NCBI RefSeq assembly: GCF_004005375.1
Contig: NZ_RZUF01000030.1
Location: 1 to 38,486 of the forward strand
Reading direction: 5' to 3'
DNA from: Rheinheimera sediminis
Lineage (GTDB): Bacteria; Pseudomonadota; Gammaproteobacteria; Enterobacterales; Alteromonadaceae
DNA length: 38,486 nucleotides
The notes beneath the pieces are model-generated. The model was given only the letters and a program-made list of their open reading frames with translations. It did not search any database and had not been told where the DNA came from. Each line of letters opens with the position of its first letter. Positions within the stretch are counted from its first letter, which is position 1. Both the position numbers and the translations under genes were made by a program. Below, in pieces: positions 8,188 through 16,272 of this stretch.

Positions 8188-8314
8188 TATACCCAAGCAA
8201 CTTGACGTTGCAGGGAGGCGACAAGCTCGTGAGACCCAGGAGCATAGATACACTATGTGACCGGGGCGAATGAGCGCAGTCAACAAAGCTGCAGCTGCAA
8301 GTACGACGGGTATA
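8188..8314 (+). repeat. ERIC-like palindromic repeat, copy 1
   Basis: A 127-bp element with ends TATACCC / GGGTATA and a central palindrome CATAG-ATACA-CTATG, between yqeY and dnaG. Length, ends and the core GACCCAGGAGCAT...GTGACCGGGGCGA...GAGCGCAG match the ERIC/IRU family as I recall its consensus. It is transcribed within the operon, so it can affect message folding or decay upstream of dnaG. Confidence 0.8.
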
Positions 8315-8368
8315 CAGAAAAAGACAAGCCGTGCTAAGGGCACGGCGTGCAGTAGTTCAGCTAGAAGC

Positions 8369-8812
8369 TTAACTCAAACGAGCTTTAATAACCTGACTTA
8401 AAACGGCCATATCGGTACGGCCTTGAACCTGTGGTTTTAAGTGGGCCATGACTTTCGCCATATCCTGCATCCCAGAGGCTGCAACAGCAGTAATAGCGTG
8501 TTGCACTAAATCATCCAGCTCAGCCTGAGATAAGGCTTGTGGCAAAAACTGTTCTACGATTACGATTTCTGCTAATTCAATATCAGCTAAATCTTGCCGA
8601 CCTGCTGCACTGTATTGACTGGCAGATTCTTTCCGCTGTTTCACCATTTTGGTCAACACAGGAAGAATATTGGTGTCATCAGGCACCATCTGCGAGTCAA
8701 TTTGACGTTGTTTGATTTCAGCTAAAGCTAGACGAATAGTGCCGAGACGCAACTTGTCTTTGGCACGCATTGCGTCTTTTTGAGCTTCTTGCAGCTGTTC
8801 TAACAATGCCAT
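8369..8812 (-). CDS. yqeY: GatB/YqeY domain protein
   Basis: A 147-residue protein made of the YqeY / GatB C-terminal helical domain alone, the domain that touches tRNA in the GatCAB amidotransferase. Visible features are the start LLEQLQEAQKDAMRAKDKLRL, the QRKES segment in the middle and IVEQFLPQALSQAELDDLV near 90-115. The biochemical role of the stand-alone form is unsettled. It sits 16 bp after rpsU in the operon, a position common in many gammaproteobacteria though absent in E. coli. The ribosome site is weak, so translation may be coupled to rpsU. Confidence 0.9.
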   Translation of the reverse strand: MALLEQLQEAQKDAMRAKDKLRLGTIRLALAEIKQRQIDSQMVPDDTNILPVLTKMVKQRKESASQYSAAGRQDLADIELAEIVIVEQFLPQALSQAELDDLVQHAITAVAASGMQDMAKVMAHLKPQVQGRTDMAVLSQVIKARLS

Positions 8813-8828
8813 AGGTCAGGCAATAATC

Positions 8829-9044
8829 TTAGTAAAGCTTGATGCGACGAGCGTTTTCGCGAGAAAGCTTTTTCATGTGACGCTTAACAGCGGCAGCTTT
8901 CTTACGCTTACGAACCCAAGTTGGCTTCTCGAAAAACTCTTTAGAGCGTACATCAGCTAATACGCCAGCTTTTTCACAAGAGCGCTTGAAACGACGTAAA
9001 GCTACGTCAAATGGTTCGTTTTCTTTTACTTTAACAACAGGCAT
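8829..9044 (-). CDS. rpsU: 30S ribosomal protein S21
   Basis: A 71-residue, very basic protein, the same length as E. coli S21 and nearly identical to it in style ([27 protein letters not shown] at the N-terminus, [10 protein letters not shown] at the end). It binds the 30S platform near the anti-Shine-Dalgarno region and helps initiation. The ATG has a strong AGGTGAG ribosome site. It is the first gene of the operon that makes S21, YqeY, primase and sigma-70. Confidence 0.98.
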   Translation of the reverse strand: MPVVKVKENEPFDVALRRFKRSCEKAGVLADVRSKEFFEKPTWVRKRKKAAAVKRHMKKLSRENARRIKLY

Positions 9045-9106
9045 TAAATTCTCACCTCGGTCAACTCTGGTTAGTGTCTAACCAATACGATTAAAAATGG
9101 TGCGGC

Positions 9107-9136
9107 ATTTTACTCAAAAGCCAGCCCCAATGTAAA
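9107..9136 (-). promoter_or_regulatory. Main promoter of the rpsU-yqeY-dnaG-rpoD operon
   Basis: On the minus strand, TTTACA (-35, 9131-9136) and TAAAAT (-10, 9107-9112) have an 18-bp spacer, each matching 5 of 6 consensus bases. The predicted start near 9100 gives a leader of about 55 bases before rpsU. Confidence 0.65.
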
Positions 9137-9146
9137 GCAATAAGTG

Positions 9147-9180
9147 TTGTACTGGTGATGATGCTCAGATCCCAGTACAA
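9147..9180. promoter_or_regulatory. Inverted repeat between rpsU and tsaD
   Basis: TTGTACTGG (9147-9155) and CCAGTACAA (9172-9180) are perfect inverted arms separated by 16 bp. The pair lies upstream of the rpsU -35 box and just before tsaD, so it could serve as a shared operator; no protein can be named. Confidence 0.4.
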
Positions 9181-9213
9181 TTCGCCGCGTAGCATATAGG
9201 TAAGGGGAGTAAA

Positions 9214-10227
9214 ATGCGAGTACTTGGCATAGAAACATCGTGTGATGAAACAGGCATCGCTGTGTACGATGAAGAGCGGGGTCTGCTAAGTCATGTGTTA
9301 TACAGCCAGATCCCTTTGCATGCAGATTATGGTGGGGTAGTGCCTGAACTGGCCTCACGTGACCATATCCGTAAAACATTACCTTTAATTCAACAAGCAT
9401 TGAAAGAAGCGGGTTGCGAGGCATCCGACATAGACGGTGTGGCTTACACTGCTGGCCCTGGTTTAGCTGGTGCTTTGTTAGTGGGAGCTTCAATAGGCCG
9501 AAGTTTAGCCTTCGCCTGGGGCAAACCAGCCCTTGCAGTGCATCATATGGAAGGCCATTTGCTGGCGCCTATGCTGGAAGAAAACCCGCCGGAGTTTCCT
9601 TTTATTGCTTTGTTAGTCTCTGGTGGACATACCCAGTTAGTTCGGGTGGACGGCATAGGCCAGTATCAGTTATTAGGCGAATCTGTCGATGATGCTGCGG
9701 GCGAAGCTTTTGATAAAACAGCCAAATTAATGGGGTTGGAGTATCCGGGCGGACCTTTGCTTGCCAAATTAGCCACACAAGGCCAAGCCGATAAATATGC
9801 CTTTCCACGTCCTATGACTGACAGACCAGGCTTAAATTTCAGTTTCAGCGGCTTAAAAACCGCTGCTGCTAATGTGATTGCAGCCGAAGGCAAAAGCCCT
9901 GAAGTGCAGGCAGATATAGCCGCTTCATTTCAGCAAGCTGTAGTCGATACCCTGGTGTTAAAGTGTCGTCGTGCCTTAAAAGAGCAGCGCTTAAAACGTT
10001 TAGTGGTGGCAGGTGGTGTTAGTGCCAATACGTCGTTGCGTGAACAGCTGGAAGTTTTACTGAAAAGCTTAAAAGGCGAAGTCTATTACCCACGCAAAGA
10101 ATTCTGCACCGATAACGGTGCTATGATTGCTTTTGCTGGCTTTCAGCGTTTAAGAGCAGGGCAGCAGCAAGATTTAACTATAGGTGTTACACCGCGCTGG
10201 CCTATGGAGCAGTTACCTGCCCTTTAA
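9214..10227 (+). CDS. tsaD: tRNA N6-adenosine threonylcarbamoyltransferase
   Basis: A 337-residue TsaD (Gcp/YgjD), which with TsaB and TsaE transfers threonylcarbamoyl to A37 of ANN-decoding tRNAs. The ASKHA fold is recognisable from [14 protein letters not shown] at the start. The metal ligands H111 and H115 lie in [10 protein letters not shown], and the C-terminal metal/substrate motif is [12 protein letters not shown]. The length equals E. coli TsaD. The ATG has a good AGGGGAG ribosome site. It is divergent from rpsU, as in E. coli, and its stop abuts that of plsY with no bases between. Confidence 0.98.
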   Translation: MRVLGIETSCDETGIAVYDEERGLLSHVLYSQIPLHADYGGVVPELASRDHIRKTLPLIQQALKEAGCEASDIDGVAYTAGPGLAGALLVGASIGRSLAFAWGKPALAVHHMEGHLLAPMLEENPPEFPFIALLVSGGHTQLVRVDGIGQYQLLGESVDDAAGEAFDKTAKLMGLEYPGGPLLAKLATQGQADKYAFPRPMTDRPGLNFSFSGLKTAAANVIAAEGKSPEVQADIAASFQQAVVDTLVLKCRRALKEQRLKRLVVAGGVSANTSLREQLEVLLKSLKGEVYYPRKEFCTDNGAMIAFAGFQRLRAGQQQDLTIGVTPRWPMEQLPAL

Positions 10228-10851
10228 TTATTCCTGTTCAGGATTCTCTGGTTTGGTTTTGCGGTTTTTATGCCAAACCTTAGTTTCCTGATGGTTCCAC
10301 AGCCGGATGATATTGTCTTTGTGACGGATAATAATCAAAAGGCTCAGCATAGACACAGGGATCGTATACAAAGGTTTGATAAACCAAGTGAAAATGGGAG
10401 CCAGGCTTACAGTAACAATAGCTGCCAGTGATGAGTAACCCGTAGCGCCTATCAGCATCATCCAGGTGGAAATTAATAAACCCGCTAAATCTAAGCCTAT
10501 CGGCATCATGCTACCAAAGGCTGTAGCCACAGCTTTTCCGCCTTTAAAACCAAAAAAGACTGGGAATATATGCCCCAGGCAAGCGCAAACTGCAATCATG
10601 CCCAGATAAAAGGCTTCTACGCCTAAAAAATAAGAACCCCAGACCGGAATGGTTCCTTTGAGTACATCAAATACCAACACCATTGAGGCTGGAACAGCGC
10701 CGCCCAGCCGTAATACGTTGGTTGCGCCCGGATTACCAGAACCATGAGTGCGCGGATCGGGCAGCCTGAAAATACGGCTGACCAGAATGGCAGACGAAAT
10801 TGAGCCGCTCAAATAAGCTACGAGCATCAATATCGCTATGGTAAGGGTCAT
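10228..10851 (-). CDS. plsY: Glycerol-3-phosphate acyltransferase PlsY
   Basis: A 207-residue integral membrane enzyme that transfers the acyl group from acyl-phosphate to glycerol-3-phosphate, the first step of phospholipid synthesis. Conserved PlsY motifs are visible: [12 protein letters not shown] (about 36-47), [21 protein letters not shown] (about 92-112) and several hydrophobic helices. The C-terminus is a highly charged tail ([13 protein letters not shown]). It is convergent with tsaD and the two stop codons are directly adjacent, so no separate terminator exists between them. Confidence 0.96.
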   Translation of the reverse strand: MTLTIAILMLVAYLSGSISSAILVSRIFRLPDPRTHGSGNPGATNVLRLGGAVPASMVLVFDVLKGTIPVWGSYFLGVEAFYLGMIAVCACLGHIFPVFFGFKGGKAVATAFGSMMPIGLDLAGLLISTWMMLIGATGYSSLAAIVTVSLAPIFTWFIKPLYTIPVSMLSLLIIIRHKDNIIRLWNHQETKVWHKNRKTKPENPEQE

Positions 10852-10988
10852 GGATTAAGGTTCCTCAGTCCAGCAAAGTAAGATAAAATCGGCTTCTATT
10901 GAATAAGGTGCTCAGAGTATAGGCTTTTTTAATCTTTGCCTATCCGACCAGCCTACCTGAAACAAGTCTTTAACAAAAGCGGAAATCT

Positions 10989-11342
10989 ATGACAGATATA
11001 GTTTTTATCAGGCAATTCAAGGTTCAGACAGTGATAGGTGTATATGACTGGGAAAAAGCTATACAGCAAACACTGGAGTTTGATTTAGAACTGGCCACTG
11101 ATATTCGCCAAGCTGCGGCAACGGACGATCTGCAATATACGTTGGATTATAGCGCTGTTTGTGACGCTATTGTTGAGCTTTGTCAGCAACCTCACGAATT
11201 GATTGAAACAGTGGCTGAAAAAGTTGCAGCTATGGTGCTGGATAAATTTCCGACTACAGCGGTGAAAGTGACAATAGCTAAGCCTGCCGCAGTTCCTGCT
11301 GCGGCCAGTGTGGGTGTGTCTATTTCGCGTGGCACTTGGTAA
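10989..11342 (+). CDS. folB: Dihydroneopterin aldolase
   Basis: A 117-residue FolB that cleaves dihydroneopterin to 6-hydroxymethyl-dihydropterin and glycolaldehyde in folate synthesis. The catalytic glutamate region GVYDWEKAIQQ (about 17-27) and the lysine region TIAKPAAVPAAASVGVSISR near the end are present; the length matches the family (about 120). The stop codon shares one base with the folK start (TAATG at 11340-11344), so the next two folate enzymes are translationally coupled. Confidence 0.95.
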   Translation: MTDIVFIRQFKVQTVIGVYDWEKAIQQTLEFDLELATDIRQAAATDDLQYTLDYSAVCDAIVELCQQPHELIETVAEKVAAMVLDKFPTTAVKVTIAKPAAVPAAASVGVSISRGTW

Positions 11343-11851
11343 TGGCGCTGATTTATATCAGTATTGGCAGCAATATAGAGCGCGATTTGCATATCAGTGC
11401 TGCTTATCTGGAGCTGTCTGCATTATTTGGTGAAATTCGTTGCTCTGCAGTGTACGAAAGTGAAGCTGTAGGTTTTGACGGTGATACCTTTTACAACCTG
11501 GTGGCTGAAGCAACGACTGATTTATCTGTAGCTGACTGTGTTGCTGCTTTTAAGGCGATAGAGCAAAAATATGGTCGTCCTGCCAAATCACCTAAGTTTT
11601 GTGGCAAACGGCTGGATCTGGATTTATTGACCTATGAGCAACTGGTGTGCAAAACGCCTGTCGAATTACCACGCGATGAAATAAGCAAAAATGCCTTTGT
11701 GTTGTTGCCTTTATCCGAACTGGCACCAGAACAAATTCATCCGCTGACAGGTTTTAGCTATCAGCAGATGTGGCGAGATTACAAGGCAAACCAAAAGCTG
11801 TGGCCCATAGAGTTTAACTGGCCTGATGTTGCTCCTGCCAGTACCCTTTAG
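11342..11851 (+). CDS. folK: 2-amino-4-hydroxy-6-hydroxymethyldihydropteridine pyrophosphokinase
   Basis: A 169-residue HPPK that pyrophosphorylates the pterin made by Fol[13 protein letters not shown] opens the fold, and the ATP/Mg site is in the [15 protein letters not shown] segment (two aspartates). [20 protein letters not shown] matches the conserved PHP-x(5)-R-x-FVL region, although the first part is diverged. ATG 11342 is chosen because it forms the TAATG overlap with folB; a TTG six bases earlier is unlikely. Its last 38 bases overlap the 3' end of convergent cca. Confidence 0.93.
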   Translation: MALIYISIGSNIERDLHISAAYLELSALFGEIRCSAVYESEAVGFDGDTFYNLVAEATTDLSVADCVAAFKAIEQKYGRPAKSPKFCGKRLDLDLLTYEQLVCKTPVELPRDEISKNAFVLLPLSELAPEQIHPLTGFSYQQMWRDYKANQKLWPIEFNWPDVAPASTL

Positions 11852-13058
11852 CGGCGCTGATAGCTTCAAGCCGTGCTTTAGCAACTTCCAGTTTAATAGC
11901 TTCACCTTTTAAACCCAAAGCCACAATAGACTTCACATCAATAGCACGAGCTGCTGATGCGAGCTGACGTAAATACTCGGCTTGCGGGTAAGCAGCCTGT
12001 TCAAAGCCGGTCCGACCGCGTAAATCGGCTATGGCGCACTGCAGCAACAAATCCAGGCGCTCCGGTTTACGCCATACATCTATACCATCAAAGAGTTTTT
12101 GCACTGTCAAAGGACGAAGCTCAAAAGCTTTGTGCAGCAATTGATGATATTCACAGGCCAATAACGCTAAATCACGACAGTCGTTGGGCACCCGAATACG
12201 GCTGCAAAGCTCCTGCACTAAAGGCAAACCGCTGTGCTCATGACCATGATGTTTGGGCCATAAAGCCGGGTCTGTGATGCCTTTGCCCAGATCGTGGCAA
12301 AGTGCGGCAAAACGCACATCCAGCCGCTCAGACAATAAAGCAGCTTGCTTGAGCACTAACATGCAGTGGACGCCTGTGTCTATTTCCGGATGCCATTTTT
12401 CTGGGTTTGGCACTCCCCACAGCTGATCCAGTTCAGGCATTAATACTTTTAAGGCACCACAGCTGTGCAGTAACTCAAAATAAGCTTGTGGGTCTTGTTC
12501 TGTTAAAGCGCGAGCTGTTTCCTGCCAAACCCGCTCTGCGGTTAAATGCTGCAGCTCACCACTGTTGCTCAGTTCAGTCATTAACTGCAAAGTTTCAGCT
12601 GCAACAGTAAAACCTTTATGGAAGTAACGGGCATAAAAACGGGCAACTCTTAATACCCGCAGTGGGTCTTCACTAAAAGCAGGGGAGACATGACGCAGAA
12701 TTTTTGCCTTGATATCCGCCACTCCCCCATAAGGGTCGTGCATTTGGCCTGATTCATCTTTGGCTATGGCATTGATGGTTAAATCACGACGCTGTAAGTC
12801 CTGCTCTAAGCTAACGTCTTGTGCGAAATAACAGGCAAAGCCTGTGTAGCCTTGGCCTTGCTTGCGCTCTGTGCGAGCTAAAGCATATTCCTGCTTGGTT
12901 TTGGGATGTAAAAATACCGGGAAATCTTTACCCACAGCCTGATAACCCAAAGCCAGTAATTGTTCAGGTGTAGCGCCGACCACTAGCCAGTCCTGGTCCA
13001 ATGCCGGGTAGCCTAACAACTCGTCGCGAACAGCTCCGCCCACTAGATAAATTTTCAA
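11814..13058 (-). CDS. cca: Multifunctional CCA tRNA nucleotidyltransferase
   Basis: A 414-residue class II CCA-adding enzyme with an HD domain, close to the 412 residues of E. coli Cca. The nucleotidyltransferase core is seen in [18 protein letters not shown] and the acidic DQDWLVVGA motif, then [10 protein letters not shown] and the template-like region [16 protein letters not shown] (about 140-155). The HD motif [11 protein letters not shown] (about 250) supports phosphatase or phosphodiesterase activity. It repairs or builds 3' CCA ends. It converges on folK and overlaps its coding end by 38 bp. Confidence 0.97.
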   Translation of the reverse strand: MKIYLVGGAVRDELLGYPALDQDWLVVGATPEQLLALGYQAVGKDFPVFLHPKTKQEYALARTERKQGQGYTGFACYFAQDVSLEQDLQRRDLTINAIAKDESGQMHDPYGGVADIKAKILRHVSPAFSEDPLRVLRVARFYARYFHKGFTVAAETLQLMTELSNSGELQHLTAERVWQETARALTEQDPQAYFELLHSCGALKVLMPELDQLWGVPNPEKWHPEIDTGVHCMLVLKQAALLSERLDVRFAALCHDLGKGITDPALWPKHHGHEHSGLPLVQELCSRIRVPNDCRDLALLACEYHQLLHKAFELRPLTVQKLFDGIDVWRKPERLDLLLQCAIADLRGRTGFEQAAYPQAEYLRQLASAARAIDVKSIVALGLKGEAIKLEVAKARLEAISAAKGYWQEQHQAS

Positions 13059-13171
13059 TGTATTCCCTCTCCAACTACAAGATAAGTTTTCAAAGCTTTC
13101 CTACCTACCTATTTTTTGCCATTATAACGCCTTGCTTACGATTGTCGCCCAAACTCAGCATCAGGAAGCTT

Positions 13172-14080
13172 ATGTACACCGGATTTTTCGGTTTAACCAG
13201 TCAGCCTTTTTCTATAGCGCCTAACCCTGACTTTTTATTTTTAAGTCCTCGTCATGCCGAAGCACTAGCGCATTTACGTTATGGTTTAGGTGAAGCTGGT
13301 GGTTTTGTCTTGTTAACAGGTGAAGTGGGAACGGGCAAAACCACAGTATCCCGTTGTTTATTGCAGGAACTGACCGATAAAACCGAAGTAGCTTTTATCT
13401 TAAACCCAACTCTAAATGAGCTGGAGCTGCTGGCCGCTATTTGTGATCAGCTAAAAATTCGCTACAAAAAATCTGATGCCAGCTTAAAAATGCTGACGGA
13501 TAAAATTACCAACCGCCTGATGAAAAATCATCAGGGGGGTAAAAATACCATTTTAATCATTGACGAAGCCCAGCATTTACAGCCTGCTGTGCTGGAGCAA
13601 CTGCGCTTGTTGACCAATTTGGAAACTAATACGAAGAAGCTATTGCAGGTCATTTTAATAGGTCAGCCTGAATTGCAGCAGTTGTTGCAGCGCCAGGATT
13701 TAAGGCAGTTGGCACAACGAATTACTGCCCGTTATCACTTAATGCCTTTAACCGAACAAGAGGTGCAGCAGTATATTAGTTACCGTTTACAGGTGGCGGG
13801 TTGCACTAGGCCTGTATTTACGGCTTCCGCGGTAAAAAAATTATTTTTGTTATCAGGTGGTATTCCTCGTCTACTCAATTTAATCTGCGACCGCGCTATG
13901 TTGGGGGGCTATAGTCAGCAAAAGGCATTGATAGATGCGGGTCTGGTTAGTCAGGCGGCTTCTGAGGTGCTGGCAATAAAACCTCAGCCTGTAAAAGCGG
14001 CCTGGCCTGTCTGGTTATGGCCTCTGTTAACGCTGGTAGCCTTAGGTATAGGCGCAGGGCTGTCAGCATTCATTTGGTAG
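13172..14080 (+). CDS. gspA: ExeA/GspA-type AAA ATPase
   Basis: A 302-residue ATPase of the ExeA/GspA family, which in Aeromonas works with ExeB/GspB to install the type II secretin through the peptidoglycan. MYTGFFGLTSQPFSIAPNPDFLF is the typical N-terminus; Walker A GEVGTGKTT is at about 50-58 and Walker B ILIIDEAQH at about 127-135. One C-terminal transmembrane segment (about 275-297) is present, but the periplasmic peptidoglycan-binding domain of full-length ExeA is missing. ATG 13172 has AGGA 6 bases upstream; the longer open frame starting at 13001 is overlap with cca. It pairs with the next gene at a 9-bp gap. Confidence 0.85.
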   Translation: MYTGFFGLTSQPFSIAPNPDFLFLSPRHAEALAHLRYGLGEAGGFVLLTGEVGTGKTTVSRCLLQELTDKTEVAFILNPTLNELELLAAICDQLKIRYKKSDASLKMLTDKITNRLMKNHQGGKNTILIIDEAQHLQPAVLEQLRLLTNLETNTKKLLQVILIGQPELQQLLQRQDLRQLAQRITARYHLMPLTEQEVQQYISYRLQVAGCTRPVFTASAVKKLFLLSGGIPRLLNLICDRAMLGGYSQQKALIDAGLVSQAASEVLAIKPQPVKAAWPVWLWPLLTLVALGIGAGLSAFIW

Positions 14081-14089
14081 GAACCCATC

Positions 14090-14917
14090 ATGTCATTGTT
14101 AATGGATGCGTTAAAGCAACAGCAGCAAGTACCGGTGACCGCAGTCAATACTGCGTCAGGTCATGGCTGGCGTATTGTCGCTTTAACATTATTAGTGGTT
14201 TTAGGTTTGTTATTGGGCTTTTTTATTGGCCAGTATCAATTCGTGAAAGAACAGCCTGTCTCTGAAGTGATGGTTGCCCCTGTTCAGGCTACACCTGTTA
14301 TTGCCAATGCGGCTGATATTGCCATGGAACTGCAGCTGGCGGCTGATTTATTAAAACCAACAGAGCCTGTGCAACTGGAAGAAGTGCCGGAAGATGATAT
14401 GCAATTAGTTGTATCAGCCAAACGCGGTGAAAAAGTGTTAGGTCGCGCCTTGGAGAATGACAGTGAAGAGGATTTTATCGATTTTGAACAAATGCAGGAA
14501 GCAGATGCAGAGGCAGAGTTGACACCTGTTGAGGAATTATTACCTGCAGCAGAGATTGAACAATCCGATGTATCTGCTGAATTGCGTGGTAAATTTGAGT
14601 CAGCTTTAGCCGCTGCTGATGGTTCGCAACTGCGAAAACAACAAATTAACTTTCACGATGCTCCAGCGCAAGATATTAATCAGTTGGATACCTTATTGCA
14701 GCGCCAAATACCTTCGCTGCGTTTTGAAGCTCATGTTTACGCCACAGACCCAAAACAACGTTGGATTAAGGTGAATGGCAAAGACTTACAACAAGGCCAG
14801 TGGGTCACTGCAGATATTCAGGTGAAAGAAATTTTGCCGCAATACGTGGTATTGCAGCTTAATCAGACAACCTTCAGTGTGGAAGCATTAGCAGATTGGA
14901 GTTTCGGTTCTAGATGA
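14090..14917 (+). CDS. gspB: GspB-type general secretion pathway protein
   Basis: A 275-residue inner-membrane protein. The start MSLLMDALKQQQQ matches GspB-type N-termini; a single transmembrane helix spans about 26-46. A long acidic, low-complexity periplasmic linker follows (about 60-175). The C-terminal GspB domain contains IPSLRFEAHVYATDP, RWIKVNGKDLQQGQWV and VVLQLNQTTFSVE. It probably acts with GspA in secretin assembly. No other type II secretion genes are nearby, which is common for this pair. The ATG has a strong AGGA ribosome site. Confidence 0.85.
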   Translation: MSLLMDALKQQQQVPVTAVNTASGHGWRIVALTLLVVLGLLLGFFIGQYQFVKEQPVSEVMVAPVQATPVIANAADIAMELQLAADLLKPTEPVQLEEVPEDDMQLVVSAKRGEKVLGRALENDSEEDFIDFEQMQEADAEAELTPVEELLPAAEIEQSDVSAELRGKFESALAAADGSQLRKQQINFHDAPAQDINQLDTLLQRQIPSLRFEAHVYATDPKQRWIKVNGKDLQQGQWVTADIQVKEILPQYVVLQLNQTTFSVEALADWSFGSR

Positions 14918-14930
14918 CCTCACTCTAGAA
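14908..14930. terminator. Hairpin across the convergent stops of gspB and the HD-GYP gene
   Basis: TTCTAGA (14908-14914) and TCTAGAA (14924-14930) form a perfect 7-bp stem with a 9-base loop that contains both stop codons. There is no U-run, so termination is uncertain; it may protect both 3' ends. Confidence 0.4.
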
Positions 14931-16134
14931 TGGATTGGCGGAAAAAACGAGGCATATCAATGCCATAATCTTCTGGCATTACTGGTCCTTCGATCTCAAT
15001 ATCTACTTTGCTACTGGCCAGGTCAATGATAGAAATATCTATATATCGCTTGAATTTACAATTATAAAAGACTTTTAGCACAGGACGCAGTGGGTCCTGT
15101 GCATTGGCTTTGATCACTACGGCAAGTTTTTCATTGCTTAGTTTCACCAGGCTACCCACAGGGTGTATACCTATGGCTTTAATAAACTGAGCTACGAGTA
15201 CTGGATCAAAACTCTGTGGAGATTCGCGCTTTAGGATCTTCAGTGCAGCAATACCGGTTTGGCCTTCTTTGTAACAACGATGTGCAGTAATAGCATCGTA
15301 AGTGTCTACAATAGAAATCATCCGGCCGTATACAGAGATATGTTGCTCGGTCAAGCCAAGCGGATAACCTTTGCCATCCAGTCGTTCATGATGCACTGCA
15401 GCAACTTCAACACTGATCGGGCTTAATCCTGGCGTTTTTTCCAGAATCTCCCTGCTATACACCACGTGACTGCGCATCTCGGTGAACTCTTCAGCTGTCA
15501 GTTTGCCGGGTTTATTCAATATGCTATCTGGAATCAGTATTTTACCTATATCGTGTAACAGAGCCCCTGTGGCGAGTTGTTGGATCAGGTCTTCATCAAA
15601 CTGCATTTGTTTGGCAAAAATGGTCATCAGAATAGATACATTAACCGAATGCTCCAACAAATAAGCATCTTTTTCCCGAATACGGCTGATACAAAGCAGG
15701 GCATCCTGATTGCGAAATACCGAGTCAATAAAACCTGTAGCACAATCCTGAAATTGTTGCAGATTAAGCTCACGGCCTGCCTCAATATCGGAAAAGGCTT
15801 TCTTCTGCAAACCTTTTGCATGTTGGTACAATATATTCGCTTGCCTGAGCTCTTGCTCAAAGCTGACTTTTTCACGTATTTTGCCCCCGGCAACTGCGGG
15901 TTTCGGCTCAGATGGTGGCACAACTTCCGCTTTGGGTTCTGTCAGAGTTTTACTTAAATCCACCACCAACTCTAACACGCCTTTGATCTTCAGTTGCTCT
16001 ATGACGGCTACAGTTCTGGCCCAGCCCTGAGTTTTAATTTCCAGGTTGCCTTTTTGCTTATGCACTGACACCACATACATGCCTGGTTGCAATTCGTGAA
16101 TAGCAATAATTTTTAGCTGAGCTGGATCTGTCAT
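14920..16134 (-). CDS. HD-GYP domain cyclic-di-GMP phosphodiesterase
   Basis: A 404-residue cytoplasmic protein. The N-terminal 120 or so residues form a DUF3391-type domain (AIHELQPGMYVVSVHK). The HD-GYP domain follows: ALLHDIGKILIPDSILNKPG (about 190-210), RSHVVYSREIL, VHHERLDGKGYP (about 245-257) and ISIVDTYDAITAHRCYK. All metal-site and GYP residues are present, so it should hydrolyse c-di-GMP. It is a single gene, converging on gspB with stops 3 bp apart. The input signal is unknown. Confidence 0.92.
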   Translation of the reverse strand: MTDPAQLKIIAIHELQPGMYVVSVHKQKGNLEIKTQGWARTVAVIEQLKIKGVLELVVDLSKTLTEPKAEVVPPSEPKPAVAGGKIREKVSFEQELRQANILYQHAKGLQKKAFSDIEAGRELNLQQFQDCATGFIDSVFRNQDALLCISRIREKDAYLLEHSVNVSILMTIFAKQMQFDEDLIQQLATGALLHDIGKILIPDSILNKPGKLTAEEFTEMRSHVVYSREILEKTPGLSPISVEVAAVHHERLDGKGYPLGLTEQHISVYGRMISIVDTYDAITAHRCYKEGQTGIAALKILKRESPQSFDPVLVAQFIKAIGIHPVGSLVKLSNEKLAVVIKANAQDPLRPVLKVFYNCKFKRYIDISIIDLASSKVDIEIEGPVMPEDYGIDMPRFFRQSILE

Positions 16135-16217
16135 GGGCGACTCTGTATAAATTGCCGTCTTGCGGAAATCTACCGATAAGTGAAAATACGATAAAAATGA
16201 TAGCTTATTTCGAAGTT

Positions 16218-16244
16218 AAAAAAAAGCCCGCAGCAAAGCGGGCT
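16218..16244 (-). terminator. Rho-independent terminator of putA
   Basis: A perfect 7-bp stem AGCCCGC / GCGGGCT (16225-16231, 16238-16244) with a 6-base loop is followed on the minus strand by an 8-base T run. It lies about 30 bp after the putA stop. Confidence 0.92.
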
Positions 16245-16272
16245 TCAAATTTAATTAGATTTCTATGAAATA

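Noticed and set aside
13001-13171. A longer start for the GspA gene
   Set aside because: The added 57 residues overlap the cca coding start and lack similarity to the family; ATG 13172 has a clear ribosome site and the conserved MYTGFFGL beginning.
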